NCBI GenBank assembly: GCA_023412175.1
Contig: JAEYOB010000425.1
Coordinates: forward strand, 1 to 5,863
DNA from: Pseudomonadota bacterium
GTDB taxonomy: Bacteria; Pseudomonadota; Alphaproteobacteria; Azospirillales; Azospirillaceae
Direction: 5' to 3'
DNA: 5,863 nt
The notes under the pieces are model-generated. The model had not been told where the DNA came from, made no database searches, and saw nothing but the letters and a program-made list of their open reading frames with translations. A program made the translations under genes and the position numbers. The number at the start of each line of letters is the position of its first letter. The stretch's first letter is position 1. Positions 1 through 5,314 of this stretch are shown here, one piece after another.

Positions 1-1163
1 ATCCGCGCCTGATCATCGAGGTGTCGTCGGCGGTCGCCCGCGCGGCAATGAAGTCCGGCGGGGCTACGCGGCCGATCGACAATTTCCGTGCCTACCGCGA
101 CCAGTTGGCGCAGTACGTGTTCCGCTCCGGCCTCGTCATGAAGCCGGTGATGGACCGCGCCAAGCAGGCACCCAAGCGCGTTGTCTACGCCGAGGGCGAG
201 GACCAGCGCGTGCTGCGCGCCGCCCAGAGCGCCATCGACGAAGGGATCGCCCAGCCGATCCTGATCGGCCGGCTGGAGGTGATCGAGCGCGGCATCAGGG
301 AACTCGGCCTGCGCCTGAAGCCCGGCGAGAACGTCGAGGTCATCGAGATCATCCGCGACCTGCGCTACCACAACTACGCCGAGATCTACCGGCGCATGAT
401 GGGCCGGCGCGGCGTGTCGCCGGCGCACGCCATGAACGTGGTGCGCACTCAGCCGACGGTGTTCGGCGCGCTGATGGTCAAGCGCGGCGAGGCGGACGCG
501 CTGATCTGCGGCACGACGGGGCGTTACAACGATTATCTGGCGCACGTCATGGACGTGATCGGCCTGCGCAAGGGCGTCAATGTCGGCGCCACCATGAACA
601 TGCTGATCCTGACAAAGGGCACCTACTTCCTCTGCGACACCTACGTGAACCCTGATCCCACCGCGGAGCAGGTGGCCGAGATCGCGCGTCTGGCGGCGGA
701 GGAGGTGCGGCGCCTGGGCATCGAGCCGAAGGTGGCGCTGCTCTCGCACTCCAACTTCGGCAGCGCCGACACGCCGAGCGCCCGCAAGATGCGGCTGGCC
801 TATCAGCTCATATCGAACGAGAACCCCGAGCTTGAAGTGGACGGCGAGATGCACGCCGACGCCGCGCTGTCGGAGGCGATCCGCAAGGGCGTGCTGCCGG
901 ATTCCCGCCTGAAGGGCGAGGCGAACCTGCTGGTCATGCCGACGCTGGACGCCGCCAACATCGCCTTCAACATGCTGAAGATCCTCGGCGATGCGCAGAA
1001 CGTCGGGCCGATGCTGCTGGGCGTGGCCCGCCCGGTCCACATCGTGACGCCGTCGGTGACCGTGCGCGGGCTGCTGAACATGACGGCCATCGCCGTGGTG
1101 GACGCGCAGTTGGCCGCCCCGGTCAACGCCGCGCCCAGCCCGGCGGCGATGGCGGGGGACTGA
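1..1163 (+). CDS. maeB: NADP-dependent malic enzyme, hybrid type with C-terminal phosphotransacetylase-like domain (5' partial)
   Basis: The reading frame is open from the window's left edge (first full codon at 3), so the visible 386 residues are about the C-terminal half of a protein that is usually about 750-770 aa. The first residues (PRLIIEVSSAVARAAMKSG) match the end of the malic-enzyme NAD-binding domain. From about residue 57 the phosphotransacetylase-like domain begins: KRVVYAEGEDQRVLRAA at about 58-74, ADALICGTTGRYNDYL at about 164-179, LLSHSNFGS at about 246-254, and a DGEMHADAALS segment. The family decarboxylates malate to pyruvate with NADP+. In characterised hybrid MaeB proteins the PTA-like domain is regulatory (acetyl-CoA sensing) and not a working acetyltransferase; that is family knowledge, not visible here. 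The protein ends in an Ala/Pro-rich tail. A GTG at 21 is internal and not the true start. Identity is secure; the only close alternative is a free-standing Pta, which the upstream malic-enzyme residues argue against. Confidence 0.93.
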   Translation, partial: PRLIIEVSSAVARAAMKSGGATRPIDNFRAYRDQLAQYVFRSGLVMKPVMDRAKQAPKRVVYAEGEDQRVLRAAQSAIDEGIAQPILIGRLEVIERGIRELGLRLKPGENVEVIEIIRDLRYHNYAEIYRRMMGRRGVSPAHAMNVVRTQPTVFGALMVKRGEADALICGTTGRYNDYLAHVMDVIGLRKGVNVGATMNMLILTKGTYFLCDTYVNPDPTAEQVAEIARLAAEEVRRLGIEPKVALLSHSNFGSADTPSARKMRLAYQLISNENPELEVDGEMHADAALSEAIRKGVLPDSRLKGEANLLVMPTLDAANIAFNMLKILGDAQNVGPMLLGVARPVHIVTPSVTVRGLLNMTAIAVVDAQLAAPVNAAPSPAAMAGD

Positions 1164-1178
1164 CTGAGCGGTTCCGTG

Positions 1179-1207
1179 GGCCGGGCGGCCGTTCGGCTGA
1201 CCCGGCC
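1179..1207 (+). terminator. GC-rich hairpin after maeB, possible terminator
   Basis: GGCCGGG (1179-1185) pairs perfectly with CCCGGCC (1201-1207). A smaller inner stem GCC/GGC (1188-1190 with 1195-1197) closes a GTTC loop. It lies 15 bp after the maeB stop, where a terminator is expected. No T-tract follows (ACGCCTCC), so it may be a weak or Rho-assisted terminator, or only a 3'-end stabilising structure. Confidence 0.35.
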
Positions 1208-1248
1208 TACGCCTCCTGTGGCGTCGGCATAGGTCGCCAGTTGTTTCC

Positions 1249-1290
1249 CCAATACTGAATCAATATTCCGTTATAAAACAGCTATTTAAA
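1249..1290 (+). promoter_or_regulatory. AT-rich island, probable promoter region of the RTX protease gene
   Basis: This stretch is strongly AT-rich (it includes AATATT, TTATAAAA and TATTTAAAT) inside otherwise very GC-rich DNA. It lies 83-124 bp upstream of the ATG at 1373 and after the maeB hairpin. The RTX gene is separated from maeB by 209 bp and a hairpin, so it likely has its own promoter, and this is the best place for it. No convincing -35/-10 pair is visible: TTGTTT at 1241-1246 with TATTCC at 1264-1269 has 17-bp spacing but matches consensus poorly. The exact start point is not resolved. Confidence 0.35.
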
Positions 1291-1339
1291 TGGGCTGAGT
1301 ACACGCTTGGTCACAACAAAGTCTTTCTGACGGGTGCAG

Positions 1340-1365
1340 CTTTGGTTCAGGCAACCAAGGCGGAG
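1340..1365 (+). promoter_or_regulatory. Leader hairpin plus ribosome binding site of the RTX protease gene
   Basis: GGAG at 1362-1365 stands 7 nt before the ATG at 1373 and fixes that codon as the start. Immediately upstream is a perfect inverted repeat, TTGGTT (1342-1347) with AACCAA (1353-1358) around a 5-nt loop. In RNA it extends to 8 pairs (1340-1347 with 1353-1360) with one G-U pair. The stem ends 1 nt before the Shine-Dalgarno bases, so folding could influence ribosome access, or the DNA repeat could be an operator. The function is inferred. Confidence 0.5.
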
Positions 1366-1372
1366 ACCTGCG

Positions 1373-2473
1373 ATGTCTTTCGGGTGGGGATGGGGACGCG
1401 ACTTTGTTGGTTCTGGTCGGCCGCAGTACGCAACGGCAGCGCCGCCGCCGGCACCTTTCGCCAGTTTTGCGGCGAGGCCGGTATCCTACTACGAATACCG
1501 GGCGGATGGCGGTTACGCCTGGGACGTGAAGTACGCGCTGGGCTTTGACGGCGCCGCTTTCACGGTGCAGACCAAGATCCACCTCACCGGCGACGATCCC
1601 GGTGTTTACAAGCAGGTCTGGGAAACCGGGATCGAGCAGATCTGGAGCAACAAGTTCAGCCTGTCCGACGGCTCCGGGCAGTACGCGATCCGCTTCGACG
1701 TGCAGTTCGTCGACAGCGGCGCTGACTACGACGTGGCGGTGCACAGCGGCGCCGGCGGCGGCGACATGGCGAACTGGTACCTGGGCAACCTGTGGGGGCC
1801 GGACTACCAGGACGAGCTGGCGGCGCACGAGTACGGCCACATGATCGGCGCCTTCGACGAGTACGCCGGCGGCGCCACCTATCTGGGGCAGACCACCACC
1901 GGCACCATGATGTCGGACCTGACCCAGACGATCACCAGCAATTACCTGTATTCCATCGACAGCTACGCCGAGCAGTTCACCGGCCGCACCTTTTCCCTCG
2001 TGCCCGGTGTCGCCGCGCCCGTCGCGAACGCTCCGGCGGGTGTCACCCGAAGCGGTTCGGCGGGCAACGACACCCTGGCCGGGGGCGACGGGTCGGACAC
2101 GCTCTATGGCTTGGCCGGCAACGACCTGCTTCAGGGATGGGCGAAGGACGACTGGCTGCACGGCGGCGTCGGTAACGACACGCTGAACGGTGGCGCGGGT
2201 GCCGACCGGCTGTGGGGAGACCGGGGCAACGACCGCCTGACCGGCGGCGATGGCGCCGACCGGTTCTGCTTCGCGGGCGGGGGCGGGCGGGACCGCATCA
2301 CCGATTTCAACTATGGGGCAGGCGACCGTATCCAGCTGACGTCCGGCATGCGGTACCGGGTTGGTTCGGACGGCAGCGGCTTTGCCGTGGTCGATCTGGG
2401 CAACGGCGACCAGTTCACGCTGGAGAACGTCCGGCGCAACCAGGTCAGCAGCGCGTGGTTCGTGACGGCGTGA
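1373..2473 (+). CDS. Putative RTX-type secreted zinc metalloprotease (metzincin-like, HExxHxxGxxD)
   Basis: A 366-aa protein from the ATG with a good RBS; an in-frame GTG at 1334 would add 13 residues but has no RBS. The N-terminus has no Sec signal peptide and carries a short Pro/Ala-rich stretch (about 21-35). Residues about 45-225 form the putative catalytic domain. HEYGH at 152-156, followed by G159 and D162, gives HExxHxxGxxD, the metzincin zinc motif with Asp as possible third ligand and E153 as general base. GTMMSD at 177-182 could supply the Met-turn. Eight tandem nonapeptides (228-299) follow, then a serralysin-like cap (DRITDFNYGAGDRIQL, about 307-322) and a C-terminal region ending WFVTA. 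Such Ca2+-binding repeats mark type I secretion with an uncleaved C-terminal signal, so an extracellular role is inferred. The catalytic part does not read like standard serralysin (M10B, third ligand His). The substrate is unknown and no secretion genes are adjacent. Secretion/RTX is confident; protease activity is likely but unproven. Confidence 0.8.
   Translation: MSFGWGWGRDFVGSGRPQYATAAPPPAPFASFAARPVSYYEYRADGGYAWDVKYALGFDGAAFTVQTKIHLTGDDPGVYKQVWETGIEQIWSNKFSLSDGSGQYAIRFDVQFVDSGADYDVAVHSGAGGGDMANWYLGNLWGPDYQDELAAHEYGHMIGAFDEYAGGATYLGQTTTGTMMSDLTQTITSNYLYSIDSYAEQFTGRTFSLVPGVAAPVANAPAGVTRSGSAGNDTLAGGDGSDTLYGLAGNDLLQGWAKDDWLHGGVGNDTLNGGAGADRLWGDRGNDRLTGGDGADRFCFAGGGGRDRITDFNYGAGDRIQLTSGMRYRVGSDGSGFAVVDLGNGDQFTLENVRRNQVSSAWFVTA
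2054..2269 (+). repeat. Eight tandem RTX nonapeptide repeats (27-bp units)
   Basis: Residues 228-299 of the RTX protein divide without gaps into eight nonamers of the GGxGxDxLx type: GSAGNDTLA, GGDGSDTLY, GLAGNDLLQ, GWAKDDWLH, GGVGNDTLN, GGAGADRLW, GDRGNDRLT and GGDGADRFC. In known RTX proteins these wind into a calcium-loaded parallel beta-roll after export. The fourth unit is degenerate, losing the second and fourth glycines. The repeat is conserved at protein level more than at DNA level, so it is not a recent DNA expansion. Confidence 0.92.
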
Positions 2474-2481
2474 TGAAACGG

Positions 2482-2505
2482 GGAGGGGCCCCGCAAGGCC
2501 CCTCC
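2482..2505 (+). terminator. Intrinsic terminator of the RTX gene
   Basis: A perfect 9-bp stem, GGAGGGGCC (2482-2490) with GGCCCCTCC (2497-2505), encloses the loop CCGCAA. It begins 8 bp after the stop codon and is followed by the T-rich TTGTCTGTGT. Position, stem strength and tail fit a Rho-independent terminator. On the opposite strand the stem is followed by CCGTTTCA, so it might also stop leftward read-through from the met genes. Confidence 0.75.
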
Positions 2506-2548
2506 TTGTCTGTGTCGGCGTCTGTGTCCGCCGGGGCTTATACCCTGT

Positions 2549-2574
2549 CTCGCTGATCGCAACCGATCAGCGAG
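2549..2574. other. Perfect 11-bp inverted repeat in the convergent intergenic region
   Basis: CTCGCTGATCG (2549-2559) and CGATCAGCGAG (2564-2574) are exact reverse complements around a 4-nt CAAC loop. Neither strand has a T-tract after it, so it is not a classic terminator. It lies midway between the 3' ends of the RTX gene and metQ1. It could be a back-up transcription stop, an RNA-stabilising hairpin or a protein-binding palindrome; the sequence alone does not decide. The rest of the spacer (2506-2685) has another GC-rich hairpin (2612-2617 with 2622-2627, TTGG loop) and no credible gene. Confidence 0.55.
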
Positions 2575-2645
2575 CCTCACTCGCGGGCGCGGGCGTGCGC
2601 CGGCTTGGCTCCGCCGCTTGGGCGGCGCGGCGGCGGTCGCCGCCG

Positions 2646-2686
2646 ATACCATGTCCGGATGAGGTGGGATCATCGGGACTTGGTAT
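2646..2686 (-). terminator. Long imperfect stem-loop at the 3' end of metQ1, possible terminator
   Basis: Positions 2646-2662 and 2670-2686 pair at 15 of 17 positions (mismatches 2652/2680 and 2657/2675) around a 7-nt loop. The structure touches the last base of the metQ1 stop codon (2686-2688), so it sits exactly at the end of the leftward transcript. No T-tract follows on the minus strand; the next bases are GC-rich and can fold again. It may act as a terminator with other factors or as a 3' stability element. Confidence 0.5.
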
Positions 2687-3474
2687 TACCAGCCCGGAAC
2701 GATCGCGCCCTTGAACTTGTCGAGCACGAACTGCTTCACTTCCGGCGTGTGGTAGGACTGGAGCAGCGTGGCGACCCACGGCTTGTCCTTGTCCACCTTC
2801 CGCACGGCGATGATGTTGACGTACGGGCTCTCGGCGCTTTCCTTGGCGATGGCTTCCTTGTTGGGATCCAGGCCGGCCTCGATGGCGTAGTTGGTGTTCA
2901 CCGCGGCGGCGTCCACATCGTCCAGCGAGCGCGGCAGCTGCGCCGCGTCCAGCTCCAGGATCTGGAACTTCCTCGGGTTCTCCTTGATGTCCACCGGCGA
3001 GGCCTTCAGCCCGGCGCCGTCCCGCAGCTTGATCAGGCCGTTGGCCTGGAGCAGCAGCAGCGCGCGACCGCCGTTGGTCGGGTCGTTGGGAACGGCGATC
3101 CTGGAGCCGTCCTTCAGCTCGGCGAGGCTCTTCACCTTCTTGGAGTAGATGCCCATCGGGAAGACCACGGACTTGCCGACGTTGACGATCTCGTAGCCGC
3201 GGTCCTTCACCTGGTTGTCCAGGTACGGCTCGTGCTGGAACGAGTTGGCCTGCAGGTCGCCCTGCGACAGCGCCTGGTTGGGGATCACGTAGTCGGTGAA
3301 CTCGATGATCTGGATGTCCAGGCCCTTCTTGGCGGCGATGGGCTTCACCTGCTCCAGGATCTGCGCGTGCGGGCCGGCGGAGACACCGATCTTGATGGTT
3401 TCGGCGGCGGCTGTGCCGGCGAACGTGAGGGCCGCGGCGCCGAGAACGGCGCCAAGCAGGCGGGTGCGCAGCAT
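2686..3474 (-). CDS. metQ: MetQ/NlpA-family periplasmic methionine-binding protein
   Basis: A 262-aa substrate-binding protein of the Met-type ABC importer, close to the usual length (about 260-275). Residues 1-24 are a Sec signal peptide with a hydrophobic core and an AAA|E cleavage site. There is no lipobox cysteine, so unlike E. coli MetQ it is predicted to be a soluble periplasmic protein. Family blocks seen: FQHEPYLDNQ (79-88), PMGIYSKK (106-113), VPNDPTNGGRALLLLQ (128-143), LDAAQLPRSLDD (175-186), VNTNYA (192-197), SPYVN (216-220) and the terminal AIVPGW. R137, N193 and N220 match positions known in characterised MetQ proteins to hold the amino acid's backbone, so L- or D-methionine is the likely ligand. 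It is the last gene of the set, 28 bp after metI. An in-frame TTG at 3489 would start 5 codons earlier but lies within the RBS. Family is certain; methionine specificity is inferred. Confidence 0.92.
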   Translation of the reverse strand: MLRTRLLGAVLGAAALTFAGTAAAETIKIGVSAGPHAQILEQVKPIAAKKGLDIQIIEFTDYVIPNQALSQGDLQANSFQHEPYLDNQVKDRGYEIVNVGKSVVFPMGIYSKKVKSLAELKDGSRIAVPNDPTNGGRALLLLQANGLIKLRDGAGLKASPVDIKENPRKFQILELDAAQLPRSLDDVDAAAVNTNYAIEAGLDPNKEAIAKESAESPYVNIIAVRKVDKDKPWVATLLQSYHTPEVKQFVLDKFKGAIVPGW

Positions 3475-3480
3475 GTGTTT

Positions 3481-3487
3481 TCTCCTC
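3481..3487 (-). promoter_or_regulatory. Strong ribosome binding site of metQ1
   Basis: On the minus strand GAGGAGA lies 6 nt before the ATG at 3474. This near-ideal spacing selects that ATG over the upstream TTG (3489), which overlaps the site. A strong RBS on the last gene fits the usual need for more binding protein than permease. Confidence 0.75.
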
Positions 3488-3502
3488 AACTCTTCGGTTC
3501 TG

Positions 3503-4171
3503 TCAGGTATTCAGGTTGCGCTTGTTGAAGCGGCGGGCGAGCAGGTCGCCGGCCGACTGGACGATCTGCACCAGCACCACCAGCACCACGACCACCGCCA
3601 GCATCACTTCCGGCAGGAAGCGCTGGTAGCCGTAGCGGATGCCCAGGTCGCCCAGGCCGCCGCCGCCGACGGCGCCGACCATGGCCGAGTAGCCGATCAG
3701 GCTGACCGCGGCCAGCGTCAGGCCGAGCGCGATGGAGGACAGCGCCTCGGGCAGGAGCACCTTGCGGATGATCTGGAACGGCGTGGCGCCCATGGCCTGC
3801 GCCGCTTCGATCAGGCCGCGGTCCACCTCGCGCACCGAACCCTCGACGATGCGGGCGATGAAGGGGATGGCGGCGACGGTCAGCGGCACGATGGCCGCCG
3901 CGGTGCCGATGGAGGTGCCGGCGACCAGCCGGGTGAACGGGATGATCGCCACCACCAGGATGATGAAGGGCGTCGAGCGCGTGATGTTCACCACGGCGCC
4001 GACGACGCGGTTGAAGGTCAGGCTCTGCAACAGCTCGCCCTTGCCGGTGACGGCCAGCAGCACGCCGATGGGCAGGCCGATCAGTGTTCCCAGCGCTCCC
4101 GACACCGCCACCATGTGCAGGGTGTCGAGCGTCGCCTTAAACAGCAACGCGATGATTTCCGGGGACAGCAT
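3503..4171 (-). CDS. metI: Met-type ABC transporter permease
   Basis: A 222-aa inner-membrane permease of the methionine uptake family, the length typical of MetI. Five hydrophobic segments are visible at about 16-41, 56-80, 89-107, 146-166 and 188-207, as in the MetI fold. Between the third and fourth lies the EAA coupling loop LIEAAQAMGATPFQIIRK (about 120-137) followed by VLLPEAL, which docks onto the ATPase MetN. Other MetI hallmarks are NITRSTPFIIL (about 62-72) and the Gly-rich GAVGGGGLGDLGIRYGY (about 166-182). Two copies would form the channel of a MetN2I2 complex. The start overlaps the 3' end of metN by 35 bp, suggesting translational coupling, and an AGGTG lies upstream. Confidence is high. 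Confidence 0.95.
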   Translation of the reverse strand: MLSPEIIALLFKATLDTLHMVAVSGALGTLIGLPIGVLLAVTGKGELLQSLTFNRVVGAVVNITRSTPFIILVVAIIPFTRLVAGTSIGTAAAIVPLTVAAIPFIARIVEGSVREVDRGLIEAAQAMGATPFQIIRKVLLPEALSSIALGLTLAAVSLIGYSAMVGAVGGGGLGDLGIRYGYQRFLPEVMLAVVVVLVVLVQIVQSAGDLLARRFNKRNLNT

Positions 4172-5201
4172 GGCCCAGCACCTCGACTCCGAGATTGTTC
4201 ACTTTGAGAAGGCTGATAGCCGCCTCGATGACGTTCGGGGGACCCACGACCTCGACCACCAGCGTGCCGAACGGCGCGCCCTGGATCTCGTCGATCTGGC
4301 CGTGCCAGATGTTCAGGTCGATGTTGAACTTGCGGCTCAGCAGACTGATGACCGGGGAGGTCGCCCGCTCGCCGGTGAAGGTGATGCGCAGGACGGGATT
4401 GCTGTCCGCCACCGGGTCGGGCGACAGGCGGCCCTTGAGGCTGTCCGGCAGGCCGCGGTTGATGACCGGATCGACGAAGCTGCGCGTCACCTCGCTCTTC
4501 GGGTGGGCGAAGATGTCGAAGACCGGCCCGCTCTCGATCACCCGGCCGCCGTCGAGCACCGCCACCTTGTGGCAGATCTCCTTGATGACGGCGATCTCGT
4601 GCGTGATCAGCACGATGGTGAGGCCGAGCCGCTGGTTGATGTCGGCCAGCAGGTGCAGGATCTGCTCGGTGGTTTCCGGGTCGAGGGCGGAGGTCGCCTC
4701 GTCCGACAGCAGAACCTTGGGCTTGGAGGCAAGCGCGCGGGCGATGCCGACGCGCTGCTTCTGCCCGCCCGACAGTTCGGCCGGATAGCGGTCGCGCTTG
4801 TCGGCGAGGCCGACAAGGTCGAGCAGCGGCTCCACCGTCTCCCTGATCTGCGCCTTCGGCACGCCGGCCAGTTCCAGCGGCAGCGCCACATTGTCGTATA
4901 CGGTGCGCGACGACAGCAGATTGAAGTGCTGGAAGATCATGCCGATGGAATGCCGCGCCTCGCGCAGCTGCGCGGGCTTCAGCGCCGTCATTTCGACGCC
5001 GTCCACCCACACCTTCCCCCTGGTCGGTGTCTCCAGCAGGTTGATGGTGCGCAGAAGCGTGCTCTTGCCGGCGCCCGAGCGGCCAATGACACCGAAGATC
5101 TCGCCCTTCTCGATGGTGAGCGTGGTGTCGGCCAGCGCCGTGACGGAGGCGCCGCCGCCGCGGGCCGGGTAGGTCTTTTCGATGTGCTCTAGCGTAATCA
5201 T
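4137..5201 (-). CDS. metN: Met-type ABC transporter ATP-binding protein
   Basis: A 354-aa ATPase (E. coli MetN is about 343 aa) that powers methionine or related import through MetI. Motifs in order: Walker A GRSGAGKST (40-48), Q-loop Q91 in IFQHFNLLSSRTVYDN, ABC signature LSGGQKQR (143-150), Walker B VLLSDEATSALDP (163-175) with catalytic E168, and the H-loop HE at 201-202. Residues about 268-348 form the C-terminal NIL/ACT-like domain (LRITFTGERATSPVISLLS and following), where methionine binds in known MetN proteins and inhibits transport from inside; feedback control is therefore likely. The ATG at 5201 gives the family's normal N-terminus (MITLEHIEKTYP) and has GGAAGAG 9 nt upstream. The frame stays open to 5318, but that extension runs through a stem-loop and has no family support. 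It follows metQ2 after 113 bp and overlaps metI by 35 bp. Confidence 0.95.
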   Translation of the reverse strand: MITLEHIEKTYPARGGGASVTALADTTLTIEKGEIFGVIGRSGAGKSTLLRTINLLETPTRGKVWVDGVEMTALKPAQLREARHSIGMIFQHFNLLSSRTVYDNVALPLELAGVPKAQIRETVEPLLDLVGLADKRDRYPAELSGGQKQRVGIARALASKPKVLLSDEATSALDPETTEQILHLLADINQRLGLTIVLITHEIAVIKEICHKVAVLDGGRVIESGPVFDIFAHPKSEVTRSFVDPVINRGLPDSLKGRLSPDPVADSNPVLRITFTGERATSPVISLLSRKFNIDLNIWHGQIDEIQGAPFGTLVVEVVGPPNVIEAAISLLKVNNLGVEVLGHAVPGNHRVAV

Positions 5202-5254
5202 ACCGGACTGCTCTTCCGCCCGAAAACGAAGGGGCTGTTTTAGAAGCGGTGCAA

Positions 5255-5294
5255 GGCCGGCACCAGTGCTTTGCATGGGCATCTGGTGCCGGCC
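5255..5294 (-). terminator. Strong stem-loop between metQ2 and metN (attenuator or processing element)
   Basis: GGCCGGCACCAG (5255-5266) and CTGGTGCCGGCC (5283-5294) form a perfect 12-bp stem around a 16-nt loop that can form 3 more pairs (5267-5269 with 5279-5281). It stands 20 bp after the metQ2 stop and 53 bp before the metN start. On the minus strand only TTGCACC follows, so it lacks a proper U-tract. A partial terminator or an mRNA 3'-end protector that lowers metN relative to metQ2 is plausible. No conserved SAM riboswitch pattern was recognised here. Confidence 0.55.
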
Positions 5295-5314
5295 GCGCGC
5301 CGGTCTCCCTTCGC

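Noticed and set aside
21..1163. Separate phosphotransacetylase gene starting at GTG 21
   Set aside because: The frame continues upstream to the window edge with malic-enzyme-like sequence, so this is the 3' part of maeB.
1215..1250. Sigma-54 type -24/-12 element near the RTX leader
   Set aside because: GG and GC doublets occur, but no TGGCAC-N5-TTGC arrangement is present.
1241..1269. Sigma-70 promoter TTGTTT-17-TATTCC
   Set aside because: Spacing is right but each box matches consensus at only about half its positions, so it is not listed as a specific promoter.
1334..1372. Upstream GTG start for the RTX protein
   Set aside because: The added 13 residues overlap the leader hairpin and RBS; the ATG at 1373 has GGAG at good spacing.
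1286..2161. 291-codon - strand open frame opposite the RTX gene
   Set aside because: Antisense to a protein with clear RTX and HExxH motifs; the translation is Val/Gly/Arg-rich and looks like a frame shadow.
2605..3528. 307-codon + strand open frame opposite metQ1
   Set aside because: Antisense shadow of a well-supported binding protein; no recognisable domain.
3296..4207. 303-codon + strand open frame opposite metI
   Set aside because: Repetitive Asp/Gly/Gln/His/Arg composition typical of antisense reading of GC-rich genes.
3732..5192. 486-codon open frame on the + strand opposite metN and metI
   Set aside because: It is antisense to two genes with complete ABC motifs, has low-complexity composition (Arg/Asp/His/Gln rich), and arises from GC-rich third codon positions.
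5202..5314. SAM or other methionine riboswitch upstream of metN
   Set aside because: Only one strong hairpin is present; I could not match the conserved core of any SAM riboswitch class. A covariance-model scan would decide.
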